Source of the DNA: Wyeomyia smithii
Taxonomy: Eukaryota > Arthropoda > Insecta > Diptera > Culicidae
Length of the DNA stretch: 64,000 bases
Reading direction: 5' to 3'
Assembly (NCBI RefSeq): GCF_029784165.1
Contig: NC_073696.1
Location: 154,540,713-154,604,712, forward strand
Made by a program: the position numbers and the translations under genes. Shown here piece by piece: positions 43,800-57,830 of this stretch. Position 1 is the first letter of the stretch, and each line of letters opens with the position of its first letter. The notes beneath the pieces were generated by a model. That model was not told the origin of the DNA and did not search any database. It saw nothing but the letters and a program-made list of their open reading frames with translations.

Positions 43800-43890
43800 T
43801 TTGATTTCTCAATCTTGGACTTTTTTTCAAAAGTTGCGTAATAACTTCGAATTTCCTTTAAAAAAAATTTAATAATATATTCAACTTTTT
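43800..43890. repeat. Interspersed repeat related to 7,741-7,830
   Basis: ATTTCTCAATCTTGGACTTTTTTTC...AAAGTTGCGTAATAAC matches 7,753-7,800. Non-coding. Confidence 0.6.
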
Positions 43891-44001
43891 TGCCTTCCTC
43901 TAAGAAAGCAATCACTGGCAAAACTGAAGGTATAAAAGTGCTCCAAAGGGATGAATGGCATATATCACTCGACTCAGTTCGGCAAGCTGATTATTTTCTT
44001 C

Positions 44002-44225
44002 ATGTATGTATGTATGTATGTATGTATGTGTGTGTGTATGTGTGTGTGTATGTATGAGTGTGTATGTGTGTGAATGTGTGTGTATGTGTGTGTCTATGTG
44101 TGTATGTGTGTGTGTATGTGTGTATGTGTGTGAGTGTGTGTATGTGTGTGCATGTATGTGTGTGTGCGTGTATGTGTGTATGTTTGTGTGTGTATGTTTG
44201 TGTGTGTGTATGTGCGTGTGTGTAT
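44002..44225. repeat. (TATG)n/(TG)n microsatellite
   Basis: Mixed TATG and TG units over about 224 bp. Cys-Val open frames here are artefacts. Confidence 0.97.
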
Positions 44226-44375
44226 TTAATTTTATTGTAATCGGATTTTTAGTTTATATATTATTTATCAAAATGTGAAAACCACGAAACATAATTAGGT
44301 ATCTCAGAAACAACACTACCGATTTGAACAAAACCGATATGAACAAAATGAACGGGATACCCAAGAAACCCTTAA

Positions 44376-44455
44376 CTTTGGATTTTTATAAAGATTAAAC
44401 ATGTGGTTCAAAAGTCTTTGGATTTTTATAAAGATTAAACATGTGGTTCAAAAGT
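44376..44455. repeat. 40-bp unit, two tandem copies
   Basis: CTTTGGATTTTTATAAAG...GGTTCAAAAGT is repeated head to tail with no visible difference. Confidence 0.95.
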
Positions 44456-44916
44456 TATTGAAAGAAACGTGTTCTGGAGATTTTTTAATCTCACTCATGT
44501 TGCTCAGAGATGGCTGGACCGTTTTTCATAAAACCAGTGTCATATGAAAAGACTAGTTGCCTTTAAGACCATATTGATTTTTTTTGCAATCGGACTTTTA
44601 CTTTGCCTGTTATGTTTGAAAATGTAAAATCCAGCTATGAAAAGAAAAATATTCCGAAGACAACTTAAACTCACTTACTTTTCTCAAAGATCGCTGAAAC
44701 GATTTCCAAAAAAATAGAAATAAACAACCCTAAACAATCGAATCCAAAATGATATTTTATCGAATAATATATAATCGAGTACGACCTAAATATAAGTACA
44801 ATGACGTATCGATTAGGGAAAGCGTAGCACTTATGGCAATACCTGCAAAATGTCCCAGTTATGACATGAACGAGCTATGGCCCATAGCGTTTAAATGGAG
44901 TAGTGCCATAACTGGT

Positions 44917-47040
<2,124 letters not shown>

Positions 47041-47530
47041 ATCCATATAGACTCGGAAACTACTGAACCGACCAGCGTGAAATTTTGTATATGAGAGTTT
47101 TAGGGGTCGAGAAAGGTGACTAAGATAGTTCGGTACCATCTTCTGGAAGGGAAGGGTCCCATACAACTGAAACAGAAATTTCTGCACAGCTCCGAAAACT
47201 AACCAAGTAAATGGAACCAAATTCGTGTATGTTTTTTGGGGGTTACGAATAAGTCCATAATGGTTCGACGCCCCTCCCTCTTCTGGAAGGGAGGGATTTC
47301 ATACAAATGAAGCTCAAATTTCTGCACATTTCGAGAACTAATCAACCATATGGAATCAAATTTGGCAGGTGAATGTTTTTAGAGGTAACAAATATGTCCA
47401 TAATGGTTCGACGCCCCTCCCTCTTCTGGAAGCACGTGTTTCTGCACGAATTTCTGCACATCTCGCGAACTAATCAACTAAATGGAACCATATTTGGTAG
47501 GTGAATGTTTTTAGTGGTAACAAATATGTT
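47041..47530. repeat. Recurrent repeat downstream of the (TCTG)n array
   Basis: ATCCATATAGACTCGG..., ACCGACCAGCGTGAAATTTTGTA, then units with CTTCTGGAAGGGAGGG and AATTTGGCAGGTGAATG. Related to 26,620-26,830 and 27,640-28,110. Its part from 47,216 onward is also in the tandem duplication. Confidence 0.8.
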
Positions 47531-47539
47531 TCATAATCG

Positions 47540-48950
47540 ACCTCAAGCAACATTTTGGGTTGTAAGATGGCAACATCCGGTTTTGGAAAACAGCCAAAAA
47601 TGGCCGATTTCCACCCAATATAATAATATTCGGATCTAGAATGTTACACAGGAGCTCAAATCGGCCACAGATACCATTTTGAATTCCGGCGACTTCCGGT
47701 TTCTGACAGCCGAAAATTACCAAATACCCAAAATACACCCAATAGGAGTGTATCTTTAACCAGTAAAAAAGCAAAGCCTTGGTGCTACATTCCGATTTGG
47801 AACTTGACTGTTTATTTATACACAGACTTCGCAGCCGACTGTTTAGTGTACAGGGCAATTGCAGGGCTAGCGCTACGATCCTACTGACACTAGCAGTATC
47901 TCTCGAGCCGAGACTCGAACATACCGCGACTGGCTTGTTAGGCCATTATCGTACCTGGAGACCATCTGGGAGATCTTTCTTTAACCAGTATGACGTTAAA
48001 AATCCAGAAATTGTCTCCAAATGCCATTATGAAATCCCAGATGGCGACTTCTGGTTTCGGAAAAACAGCGGTAAACGACCAAACACCACCCAATATGGGT
48101 ATTTCCGGAATCGTAATGATGTACTGGAGCCACAAATCGACTTCTGACAACGTTTTGAATTGTAAGATGGCAACTTCCGGTTTCTGGTGAACAGCCTGAA
48201 ATGGACGATTCCCAAAATATATGAGTATCTCCGGAACCAGAAAGATGCACAGAAGCCAGAAATTGATCACAGACACCATTATGAATTGTAGGATGGTAAC
48301 TTGTGGTTCCTGGAAAACTGCCAAAAATGGCCGATTTTCGTCTAACATGAGTATCTTCGGATCTAGAATGATACACAGCAGCTGAAATCGACCACAGACC
48401 CCATTTTGGATTCTAGGTTGGCGACTTACGGTTCCTGGGAAACAGCCGAAAATGATCGAATAACATCCAATATGGGTGTTGCTTCAACCAGTTTGACGCT
48501 CAGAGGCCAGAAATTATTACCATTTTAAAATCTAAGACGGCGACTTCCGGTTTGTGAAAAACAGCCTAAAATAACCAAATTCCATCCAATATGAGTATCT
48601 CTGGAACCAGAATAATGCAATGAGCTAATATTTGACATCAGGCACCATTTTGAATTGCTAAATTACAACTTATAGGAAACAGCCGAAAATGACCGAACAA
48701 TACTCAATATGGATAATTCCGTAATCGAGATGATGCATAGAAACCAAACATTGACCCTGGACACCATTTTGAATTCAAAGACGACCACTTTAAGTTTCTG
48801 GAAAACAACCAAAATAATCGAATACTCCCCAATATGGGTATTTCCTGTGTCAGATTGATGCCAGAAAATCTGCTGAAAATGACCGAATACCACCCAACAT
48901 GAATATATTCTAAATTGAGGCAATGTACAGAAGCCAAAAGTCGAGGATGT
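47540..48950. repeat. Degenerate tandem array, period about 120 bp (copy 1)
   Basis: About ten diverged units. Each has variants of CACCATTTTGAATT, GATGGCGACTTCCGGTTTCTGG, AACAGCCGAAAATGACCGAA, CAATATGAGTATCTCCGGAACC and AGAATGATGCACAG. Open frames in it are incidental. The same array recurs at 51,290-52,700. Confidence 0.85.
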
Positions 48951-49129
48951 TGTCATTTCGATAAAACCAATCATTTCAAACGATTTGTTATTTGACTTTG
49001 ATCATATCTTATGGCCGATTCGTCGTGCATTTGCAGATTTTAAACACATCGCAAGATATCAATGAATTTGGAACGTTCAAATAGTATAACACCACATTTA
49101 AATTATGTTGAGGCCACATATATCAATCA

Positions 49130-50250
49130 AAGCAGGTATAGTTTTAAATAGTCTTTGAATTTCTTTTATTTCCATAACTTTTGAGCCACATATCTAATTG
49201 GTATGAAGTTTGTTATTTGTGAGTTTGAGAGATGACTCGTTCGTATGACACTAGTAATGTTCAAATAAGTCATGTACTCTTTGAGATAATAGACTTTCGT
49301 TGTATTGTTAACAATTTAATACATAACGGTTGCCGTTAAAACCACGTGTTCAATCACAATTCATTAGTTGACCCTTAACTGATGAATTGTGAACTCTGCT
49401 CATCTGTTGATAAGATTGATCAAATCGGTTGTGTAGTTTCTGAGATAATGAAGTTTCGTGATTTTCACATTTCGGTACATTACAGACGAAGTTACAGTTC
49501 GATTACAGTAAAATTCAATAGGATGTTTTGAGGCAGCTAAACCTCTCATTTCACACTAATTTTGTGGAAATCGGTTCGGTCATCTCTGAGAAAAGTGAGT
49601 GAGTTCAAGTAGTCTTCGAAATGCGTTCCTTTGCATAACTGGATTTCACATTTTTAAACATAACAGGCAAAGTAATGGTCCGATTTCAAAACAAACCAAA
49701 AGGGTCTTATGGGGCAACTAGACCTTCCATTTAACACTGATTTTATGAGAATCGATCCTGCCATCTCTGAGAAACATGAGTGAGATTAAACAGTCTTTAG
49801 AACACGTTTCTTTTCATAACTTTTGAACCACAAATTCAATCTTTATAAAACTCAATAGTTAAGGGTATTTCAGGTAGTCTGTTCATTTGAAACCAATTTT
49901 GTTCAAATCGGTTGTGTAGTTTTTGAGATAATGTTTCATGGTTTTTACATTTTGATACACAACCTCTAAAATAAAAATCCGATTACAATGAAATTGAATA
50001 GGGTCTTATGAGGCAACTAGACCTTTTATTTTCAATTAATTTCTTAAAAATCGGTCCAGCCATCTCTGAGAAAAGTGAGTGAGAATAAAAATCTGCACTT
50101 ACACACACACATACACACACACATACAGAAAATGCTGAGCTCGTCGAGCTGAGTCGAGTGATATATGCCATCCGGCCCTTTGGAGCACTTTTATACCTTC
50201 GGTTTCGCAAGTGATTGCTATACCTTTCTAGGAGAATGGCAAAAAACACA
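49130..50250. repeat. CTCGACTCAG-family repeat (copy 1)
   Basis: Diverged internal units around ATCTCTGAGAAAAGTGAGTGAG (49,592; 49,765; 50,063) and AAATCGGTTGTGTAGTTTCTGAG (49,423; 49,905), then an (AC)n patch at 50,098-50,126 and GAGTCGAGTGATATATG. Reverse-complement relative of 43,891-44,740. Confidence 0.75.
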
Positions 50251-50274
50251 AGCACAAAAATGTTAATTTACGTT

Positions 50275-50965
50275 CACTTGCAGTGCCCAGACAGGATTTG
50301 CCTCCTTAATTATCCGTAACGTACAGCAAGAGCATTTAGCCATCGTTCACATAGATAATTGTAAAATAATTCAGGGATACAACAAAGTTATACACAAGGT
50401 AGACGTTACCAAGATAAGCCAAACCGTGCAAAACATTTAATCGACACTATTCTCACAGATGACACAGATGACGACAAGGAAATCATCTCAATACTTAGAC
50501 GGAAAGCCTCTGACTTAGAGACAAAACTTGAACACATTCGACGTACACGCGTACGATCCAAGAGGTGGGACGCACTAGGACGAGCATGGAAATGGATGTC
50601 CGGCTCGCCAGACGCCGACGATTCAAAAATCATAAACGACGACATTGGCAAATTCACTTTGAATAACAATAAGCAAATTTCTATAAACGACGAGTTATAT
50701 CATGGTATAAACAACATTACAGAAACGATTAATTTAGTTGATAACTACAGAAAACAGAACGGCTACAGCAATAGATAAACAACATGACATTTTAAACATT
50801 GTATTGAATTTATATGTATTTAACGAGGAGATAGGCGCGATTCAGAATTAAATCTTATTGGCAATATTTCAATTACCAAATAGTAGAAAGCTTAGTTCGA
50901 ACGAAAGCTAGTTTATTAATCATATTTTTAGCAGCCAGAACATCTCCTCTATATTTTTGGATGAT
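50275..50965 (+). pseudogene. Gypsy-type env remnant, partial (duplication copy 1)
   Basis: A piece of an envelope-like fusion glycoprotein gene from an env-bearing gypsy (errantivirus-like) element. The frame ending at 50,776 contains a furin-type R-S-K-R site (50,554-50,565) followed by an aromatic, fusion-peptide-like stretch (WDALGRAWKWM) and an acidic DADD. Upstream and downstream frames hold stops. It is cut at 50,965 by the duplication junction. The matching downstream part follows only copy 2. Non-functional. Confidence 0.6.
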
Positions 50966-51289
50966 ACCAAATTCGTGTATGTTTTTTGGGGGTTACGAAT
51001 AAGTCCATAATGGTTCGACGCCCCTCCCTCTTCTGGAAGGGAGGGATTTCATACAAATGAAGCTCAAATTTCTGCACATTTCGAGAACTAATCAACCATA
51101 TGGAATCAAATTTGGCAGGTGAATGTTTTTAGAGGTAACAAATATGTCCATAATGGTTCGACGCCCCTCCCTCTTCTGGAAGCACGTGTTTCTGCACGAA
51201 TTTCTGCACATCTCGCGAACTAATCAACTAAATGGAACCATATTTGGTAGGTGAATGTTTTTAGTGGTAACAAATATGTTTCATAATCG

Positions 51290-52700
51290 ACCTCAAGCAA
51301 CATTTTGGGTTGTAAGATGGCAACATCCGGTTTTGGAAAACAGCCAAAAATGGCCGATTTCCACCCAATATAATAATATTCGGATCTAGAATGTTACACA
51401 GGAGCTCAAATCGGCCACAGATACCATTTTGAATTCCGGCGACTTCCGGTTTCTGACAGCCGAAAATTACCAAATACCCAAAATACACCCAATAGGAGTG
51501 TATCTTTAACCAGTAAAAAAGCAAAGCCTTGGTGCTACATTCCGATTTGGAACTTGACTGTTTATTTATACACAGACTTCGCAGCCGACTGTTTAGTGTA
51601 CAGGGCAATTGCAGGGCTAGCGCTACGATCCTACTGACACTAGCAGTATCTCTCGAGCCGAGACTCGAACATACCGCGACTGGCTTGTTAGGCCATTATC
51701 GTACCTGGAGACCATCTGGGAGATCTTTCTTTAACCAGTATGACGTTAAAAATCCAGAAATTGTCTCCAAATGCCATTATGAAATCCCAGATGGCGACTT
51801 CTGGTTTCGGAAAAACAGCGGTAAACGACCAAACACCACCCAATATGGGTATTTCCGGAATCGTAATGATGTACTGGAGCCACAAATCGACTTCTGACAA
51901 CGTTTTGAATTGTAAGATGGCAACTTCCGGTTTCTGGTGAACAGCCTGAAATGGACGATTCCCAAAATATATGAGTATCTCCGGAACCAGAAAGATGCAC
52001 AGAAGCCAGAAATTGATCACAGACACCATTATGAATTGTAGGATGGTAACTTGTGGTTCCTGGAAAACTGCCAAAAATGGCCGATTTTCGTCTAACATGA
52101 GTATCTTCGGATCTAGAATGATACACAGCAGCTGAAATCGACCACAGACCCCATTTTGGATTCTAGGTTGGCGACTTACGGTTCCTGGGAAACAGCCGAA
52201 AATGATCGAATAACATCCAATATGGGTGTTGCTTCAACCAGTTTGACGCTCAGAGGCCAGAAATTATTACCATTTTAAAATCTAAGACGGCGACTTCCGG
52301 TTTGTGAAAAACAGCCTAAAATAACCAAATTCCATCCAATATGAGTATCTCTGGAACCAGAATAATGCAATGAGCTAATATTTGACATCAGGCACCATTT
52401 TGAATTGCTAAATTACAACTTATAGGAAACAGCCGAAAATGACCGAACAATACTCAATATGGATAATTCCGTAATCGAGATGATGCATAGAAACCAAACA
52501 TTGACCCTGGACACCATTTTGAATTCAAAGACGACCACTTTAAGTTTCTGGAAAACAACCAAAATAATCGAATACTCCCCAATATGGGTATTTCCTGTGT
52601 CAGATTGATGCCAGAAAATCTGCTGAAAATGACCGAATACCACCCAACATGAATATATTCTAAATTGAGGCAATGTACAGAAGCCAAAAGTCGAGGATGT
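51290..52700. repeat. Degenerate tandem array, period about 120 bp (copy 2)
   Basis: The same ten-unit array as 47,540-48,950, shifted by 3,750 bp. Confidence 0.85.
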
Positions 52701-52879
52701 TGTCATTTCGATAAAACCAATCATTTCAAACGATTTGTTATTTGACTTTGATCATATCTTATGGCCGATTCGTCGTGCATTTGCAGATTTTAAACACATC
52801 GCAAGATATCAATGAATTTGGAACGTTCAAATAGTATAACACCACATTTAAATTATGTTGAGGCCACATATATCAATCA

Positions 52880-54000
52880 AAGCAGGTATAGTTTTAAATA
52901 GTCTTTGAATTTCTTTTATTTCCATAACTTTTGAGCCACATATCTAATTGGTATGAAGTTTGTTATTTGTGAGTTTGAGAGATGACTCGTTCGTATGACA
53001 CTAGTAATGTTCAAATAAGTCATGTACTCTTTGAGATAATAGACTTTCGTTGTATTGTTAACAATTTAATACATAACGGTTGCCGTTAAAACCACGTGTT
53101 CAATCACAATTCATTAGTTGACCCTTAACTGATGAATTGTGAACTCTGCTCATCTGTTGATAAGATTGATCAAATCGGTTGTGTAGTTTCTGAGATAATG
53201 AAGTTTCGTGATTTTCACATTTCGGTACATTACAGACGAAGTTACAGTTCGATTACAGTAAAATTCAATAGGATGTTTTGAGGCAGCTAAACCTCTCATT
53301 TCACACTAATTTTGTGGAAATCGGTTCGGTCATCTCTGAGAAAAGTGAGTGAGTTCAAGTAGTCTTCGAAATGCGTTCCTTTGCATAACTGGATTTCACA
53401 TTTTTAAACATAACAGGCAAAGTAATGGTCCGATTTCAAAACAAACCAAAAGGGTCTTATGGGGCAACTAGACCTTCCATTTAACACTGATTTTATGAGA
53501 ATCGATCCTGCCATCTCTGAGAAACATGAGTGAGATTAAACAGTCTTTAGAACACGTTTCTTTTCATAACTTTTGAACCACAAATTCAATCTTTATAAAA
53601 CTCAATAGTTAAGGGTATTTCAGGTAGTCTGTTCATTTGAAACCAATTTTGTTCAAATCGGTTGTGTAGTTTTTGAGATAATGTTTCATGGTTTTTACAT
53701 TTTGATACACAACCTCTAAAATAAAAATCCGATTACAATGAAATTGAATAGGGTCTTATGAGGCAACTAGACCTTTTATTTTCAATTAATTTCTTAAAAA
53801 TCGGTCCAGCCATCTCTGAGAAAAGTGAGTGAGAATAAAAATCTGCACTTACACACACACATACACACACACATACAGAAAATGCTGAGCTCGTCGAGCT
53901 GAGTCGAGTGATATATGCCATCCGGCCCTTTGGAGCACTTTTATACCTTCGGTTTCGCAAGTGATTGCTATACCTTTCTAGGAGAATGGCAAAAAACACA
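52880..54000. repeat. CTCGACTCAG-family repeat (copy 2)
   Basis: Identical to 49,130-50,250. It abuts the env remnant. Confidence 0.75.
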
Positions 54001-54024
54001 AGCACAAAAATGTTAATTTACGTT

Positions 54025-55545
54025 CACTTGCAGTGCCCAGACAGGATTTGCCTCCTTAATTATCCGTAACGTACAGCAAGAGCATTTAGCCATCGTTCAC
54101 ATAGATAATTGTAAAATAATTCAGGGATACAACAAAGTTATACACAAGGTAGACGTTACCAAGATAAGCCAAACCGTGCAAAACATTTAATCGACACTAT
54201 TCTCACAGATGACACAGATGACGACAAGGAAATCATCTCAATACTTAGACGGAAAGCCTCTGACTTAGAGACAAAACTTGAACACATTCGACGTACACGC
54301 GTACGATCCAAGAGGTGGGACGCACTAGGACGAGCATGGAAATGGATGTCCGGCTCGCCAGACGCCGACGATTCAAAAATCATAAACGACGACATTGGCA
54401 AATTCACTTTGAATAACAATAAGCAAATTTCTATAAACGACGAGTTATATCATGGTATAAACAACATTACAGAAACGATTAATTTAGTTGATAACTACAG
54501 AAAACAGAACGGCTACAGCAATAGATAAACAACATGACATTTTAAACATTGTATTGAATTTATATGTATTTAACGAGGAGATAGGCGCGATTCAGAATTA
54601 AATCTTATTGGCAATATTTCAATTACCAAATAGTAGAAAGCTTAGTTCGAACGAAAGCTAGTTTATTAATCATATTTTTAGCAGCCAGAACATCTCCTCT
54701 ATATTTTTGGATGATACACTTGGGTTCGCAACCACCACTATTGGAACGAATTCTTCTCTGCATTATTATTATCCCACATTTCGGAAACCAAACGTATCAA
54801 CAGCTGAACATTGAGCCCGTAATAACCGACTCAAAACGAATCAAGTTGGATGGCAGCCGACACCTCTACGGAAATGGTAAGCTTTTCCTAAAAGCCAACT
54901 ATCGTAAGTAACTAAGCAACTGAAGCTTATGCAATTTATCCGACCTTGAGAACATTACAGAAGACGTTTGCATTTTCCATATCTTAACCGGACAAAATGG
55001 TAGATGTAATTTTGAACGAATATTACACTACGAAACAGTCACAGTAAGGAGTGCAACCACGCTGTTGTTAAACTAAGTGAATGACACTCTACATAATACT
55101 TGCGGAATTTTCGACCGGTACCTATTAGGTTCATATTTGATCACCTACGAAAATTGCTCAATAACAATCTCATTCACAAATGAAGTGATTGAAACAGTAC
55201 AGCAACCGATATATTTATTTACTCTAGGATTACAAATAGCTCAAAAGAAGATTGAATACCCCGCAGATATCCACACGCAGAAGAAGCTACACCACAGAAA
55301 CCTGAAACATTTAGAAAACCACTTCATCAACGACTTCATCAACACATCATTGGACAAGGATTTTCATCCTCATTCACCATAAATCTTTTGTTTATCTTTT
55401 ACGTCTTATTCGAGATCAGACGACATGCCACCACAGTAATCATTAATGAATCTCAGACTAACCATCCAAAGGATGACCAAAATAGCCAACCAACTCGATT
55501 TATCAACCTTGAATTTGACCGTCGAACCAGGAGGCTCAACACTAG
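54025..55545 (+). pseudogene. Gypsy-type env remnant (duplication copy 2 and downstream part)
   Basis: An envelope-like glycoprotein remnant of an errantivirus-type gypsy element, spread over several frames with stops. Visible: R-S-K-R cleavage site at 54,304-54,315, the adjacent fusion-peptide-like stretch, an ectodomain frame at 55,077-55,382 with scattered Cys, and a short hydrophobic membrane-anchor-like segment (LFIFYVLFEIRR, about 55,388) followed by a basic, polar tail. It ends at a purine-rich tract and LTR, the normal position of env in such elements. No gag or pol lies upstream; the left side is other repeat. Dead copy. Confidence 0.6.
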
Positions 55546-55554
55546 GGGGAGAGT
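55544..55554 (+). other. Polypurine tract of the env-bearing gypsy remnant
   Basis: AGGGGGAGAGT directly before AGTTAC, as in errantivirus-type elements. Confidence 0.6.
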
Positions 55555-55740
55555 AGTTACGACGAAGGCCTGCACCTGCACCGGACCGATGTCGCGACCC
55601 AGTGCACAAGGCACCTTTTCTGCAGCAGTCAGCGTATCAGCCAGGTATTGAAGTATTGCTAGGTTAGCATTTTTTAGGTACGATCGTGGGATTGCGAAAA
55701 TTAATTGAAGCAATAAAGTTCAGTTCTGTTCAGCAACTCC
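55555..55740 (+). repeat. Probable 3' LTR of the env-bearing gypsy remnant
   Basis: It begins AGTTACGACG and contains CAATAAAG (about 55,711) as a poly(A) signal. It ends near CAGCAACTCC. The AGTTA start is usual for gypsy/errantivirus LTRs. The right limit is uncertain. Confidence 0.5.
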
Positions 55741-56140
55741 AATCGTGTATGCATAGCTTTTTTAAAAAGTGAACACTCCTTCCGTGATATTGAGGATAAA
55801 ATTTGTTCCAATTTGAATTGCTTCAAACATGGAATTTGCCTGCAACATGGCGTTCATAAGATCGAACATTGCCTGTTATAGAACAGAAAGTTTACCTGCC
55901 GTAGCAGGTCCTAGACAGTTAATTTAGAAAAAAATATTTTCAGTAATAACATGAGCTGGGGTAATCCATGTATTCTTTTCCACTGTTTTTTGTTTACCCA
56001 GCTGTAGGGTCATTTTCGAAGTACCAGGATGTGCCGGCGTTACGTTTAAACTACATGTTACCTGTGCATATGATAGACCGGTATGCAAAGGAGTAGAAAA
56101 ATTGGGCGGTACAATCGGAAAATTAGCAATATGTTTTGAA
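55741..56140. other. Non-coding stretch
   Basis: No gene recognised on either strand. The right part may belong to the degraded Jockey-type ORF1 next to it. Confidence 0.4.
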
Positions 56141-56280
56141 GTTTGGTTGATTGTGATACTAAATTTTGTTTAATTTGCCTTCCCTTACCAATAGCTGAAC
56201 GGACTGGGTATTCGTAATAATACGGCATATGGTTGCCGTTACAATTGGCACAGCGAAAATTTTTACTATCTTTCATGGGA
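56140..56280 (-). pseudogene. Jockey-type LINE ORF1 zinc-knuckle scrap
   Basis: The minus strand reads NFRCANCNGNHMPYYYEYPVRS, matching the second-knuckle pattern of Jockey-clade gag-like proteins (C-A-N-C-x-G-x-H), where the last Cys is replaced by Tyr. Only about 40 residues remain. A host gene is unlikely. Confidence 0.5.
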
Positions 56281-56316
56281 TATGTGTCCTTTTGGGAGAA
56301 GAGTTCTCACAAATGA

Positions 56317-56658
56317 GGCATTGGGTAATATGCTTTTTGCCTCCGCCAAATTTTCTATACAACTCCCACTTTACCCGCACATTATAGATAGCATGCGCTT
56401 TTTCAAAAGAATTCAAATTGTTAACCTCAGTGCGGTTAAAAAAAATTAAATAATTAACAAGGGAAATGCCATCTCGTTGCCAAATACGGCATTGGGTAAT
56501 ATGCTTTTAACCTCCGCCAAATTTTCTATACAACTCCCACTTTACTCGCACATTATAGATAGCATGCGCTTTTTAAAAAAAATTCAAATTGTTAACCTCA
56601 GTGCGGTTAAAATAAAATTAAATAATTAACAAGGGAAATTCCAGTTCGCTGACTGTTT
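56317..56658. repeat. 171-bp unit, two tandem copies
   Basis: GCATTGGGTAATATGCTTTT... is repeated with an offset of 171 bp and about 5-10% divergence. Both copies contain CAACTCCCACTTTAC and GTTAACCTCAGTGCGG. Confidence 0.9.
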
Positions 56659-57240
56659 TCGCCTAGTGATTTATGTTTCATTAGAATTACTTGGGTAGGG
56701 GCTATGCCAAGTTATTCTGTTAAAGTAAATTAAATCTCTTCAACGGTTTGATCGTTAGTGAGACCTTTTGATACGGACTTGAACGGCTTGGCGCTCTTAG
56801 TTTCGTATGTAAAAAATTTATACATCTTTCAAGTTAAATACTGAATAGGACGATTTTAATATCTCAATGTTTGGGCCAATAAGCAGCATCCGCCTTTTCG
56901 GTCAATTTGATAGGCAACTTCAACGTCGGTCACAAATGTTGAAAGTTCTCTTTTAGAAATTTAATATTCAAAAGAAATAGATACCAAAATAGGTGGAACT
57001 TTTTCCTATTTCAAAGAAATTTAATTTTGAATGGTTTTATTTTCGAACATTTGAATTTCGCCGGCTTTTTGCTCAGCAGAATATCAAATAAATCCTCACT
57101 GCATACGCTAGTGTCAGAAACAGATGTCTTTCTTTTCCCGTTTCTCTTTTCGCTCTGCCATTTCAGGTGATACAAAAAAGTTAAGAAATAAAATCAAATT
57201 GCAAATAGGTAGTCTTGAGGAAGACTGATGTAAATTAACT
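56659..57240. other. Non-coding stretch
   Basis: AT-rich; no gene, RNA gene or repeat recognised. Confidence 0.45.
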
Positions 57241-57249
57241 TTCAGGTTG

Positions 57250-57435
57250 TTTTTAAAAGACGCATTGACAAAACACACACTTTGAAGCTACAGGCAGACA
57301 GAGACCAGTCCACAAGCAACCTAAAAAAACATCTGACCTGTCGGGCAGCTCAAGACGCACTGATGCGCATTCTCACATTGCAAGAGGCATTGGACTATCT
57401 CGACGAGCTAATTTTGGATGAAGATGAATATTAAG
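57250..57435 (+). pseudogene. Possible exon remnant, BED-finger-like
   Basis: After a 3' splice-like TTAACTTTCAG (57,235-57,245) a frame reads QADRDQSTSNLKKHLTCRA, LTLQEALDYLDELILDEDEY and stops at about 57,434. TSNLKKHL is the second half of a BED-type zinc finger, common in hAT transposases, but the Cys pair and the catalytic part are absent. No start codon. Function unknown. Confidence 0.25.
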
Positions 57436-57830
57436 CACAAAATGTGGATGGTTTTATGGTAACGTGAGTGGAGAAGATAATGGTGATAATGACATTTTAT
57501 TCACCGGATTCGCATCAGAATGTTGCGTGAGTTGGCTGTTTGGTATTGCAAGCATTATGGGCTTATGCCAAAATCACCGCTACAAGCCTAAGAACAATGT
57601 ACTACCACAAAAGGTCTATACAATGGTCGCAGTGGTCTAAATCTTACAAAAAAAGAACAATGTACGCTTGACCGAACAGACCATTTTCTGATGTATGCGG
57701 CTCAAACTCGCATTAAATGCAAAAAGTATAATGGTAGCCTCTATTCCTGAAAATTCACATTCCTTATGAACTAATTTGAATGAATAAAAAACTGCACACT
57801 AGTGCGCCCAAAGATGCCATATGGTATCAG

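Larger units (their letters stand above)
43891..44740. repeat. Repeat family with CTCGACTCAG motif, inverted relative to 49,130-50,250
   Basis: GTATAAAAGTGCTCCAAAGGG and ATATATCACTCGACTCAG (about 43,931-43,980), then a (TG) array, then segments such as CTCAGAGATGGCTGGACCG. All appear as reverse complements at 49,550-50,240. Non-coding. Confidence 0.75.
47216..50965. repeat. 3,750-bp tandem duplication, copy 1
   Basis: Every line compared is identical to 50,966-54,715 at a constant offset of 3,750. The junction at 50,966-50,967 has a 2-bp AC overlap. The unit contains repeat units, a degenerate ~120-bp tandem array, a CTCGACTCAG-family repeat and the first part of an env remnant. Confidence 0.95.
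50966..54715. repeat. 3,750-bp tandem duplication, copy 2
   Basis: Identical by eye to 47,216-50,965. This copy is the one contiguous with the rest of the env remnant at its right end. Confidence 0.95.

Noticed and set aside
44006..44278. Cys-Val-rich open frames
   Set aside because: Translations of the (TG)/(TATG) microsatellite.
47511..48376. Open frames of 115-136 residues in the 120-bp tandem array as a small gene family
   Set aside because: Frames exist on both strands over the same degenerate repeat, have no domain, and their repetition follows the DNA period.
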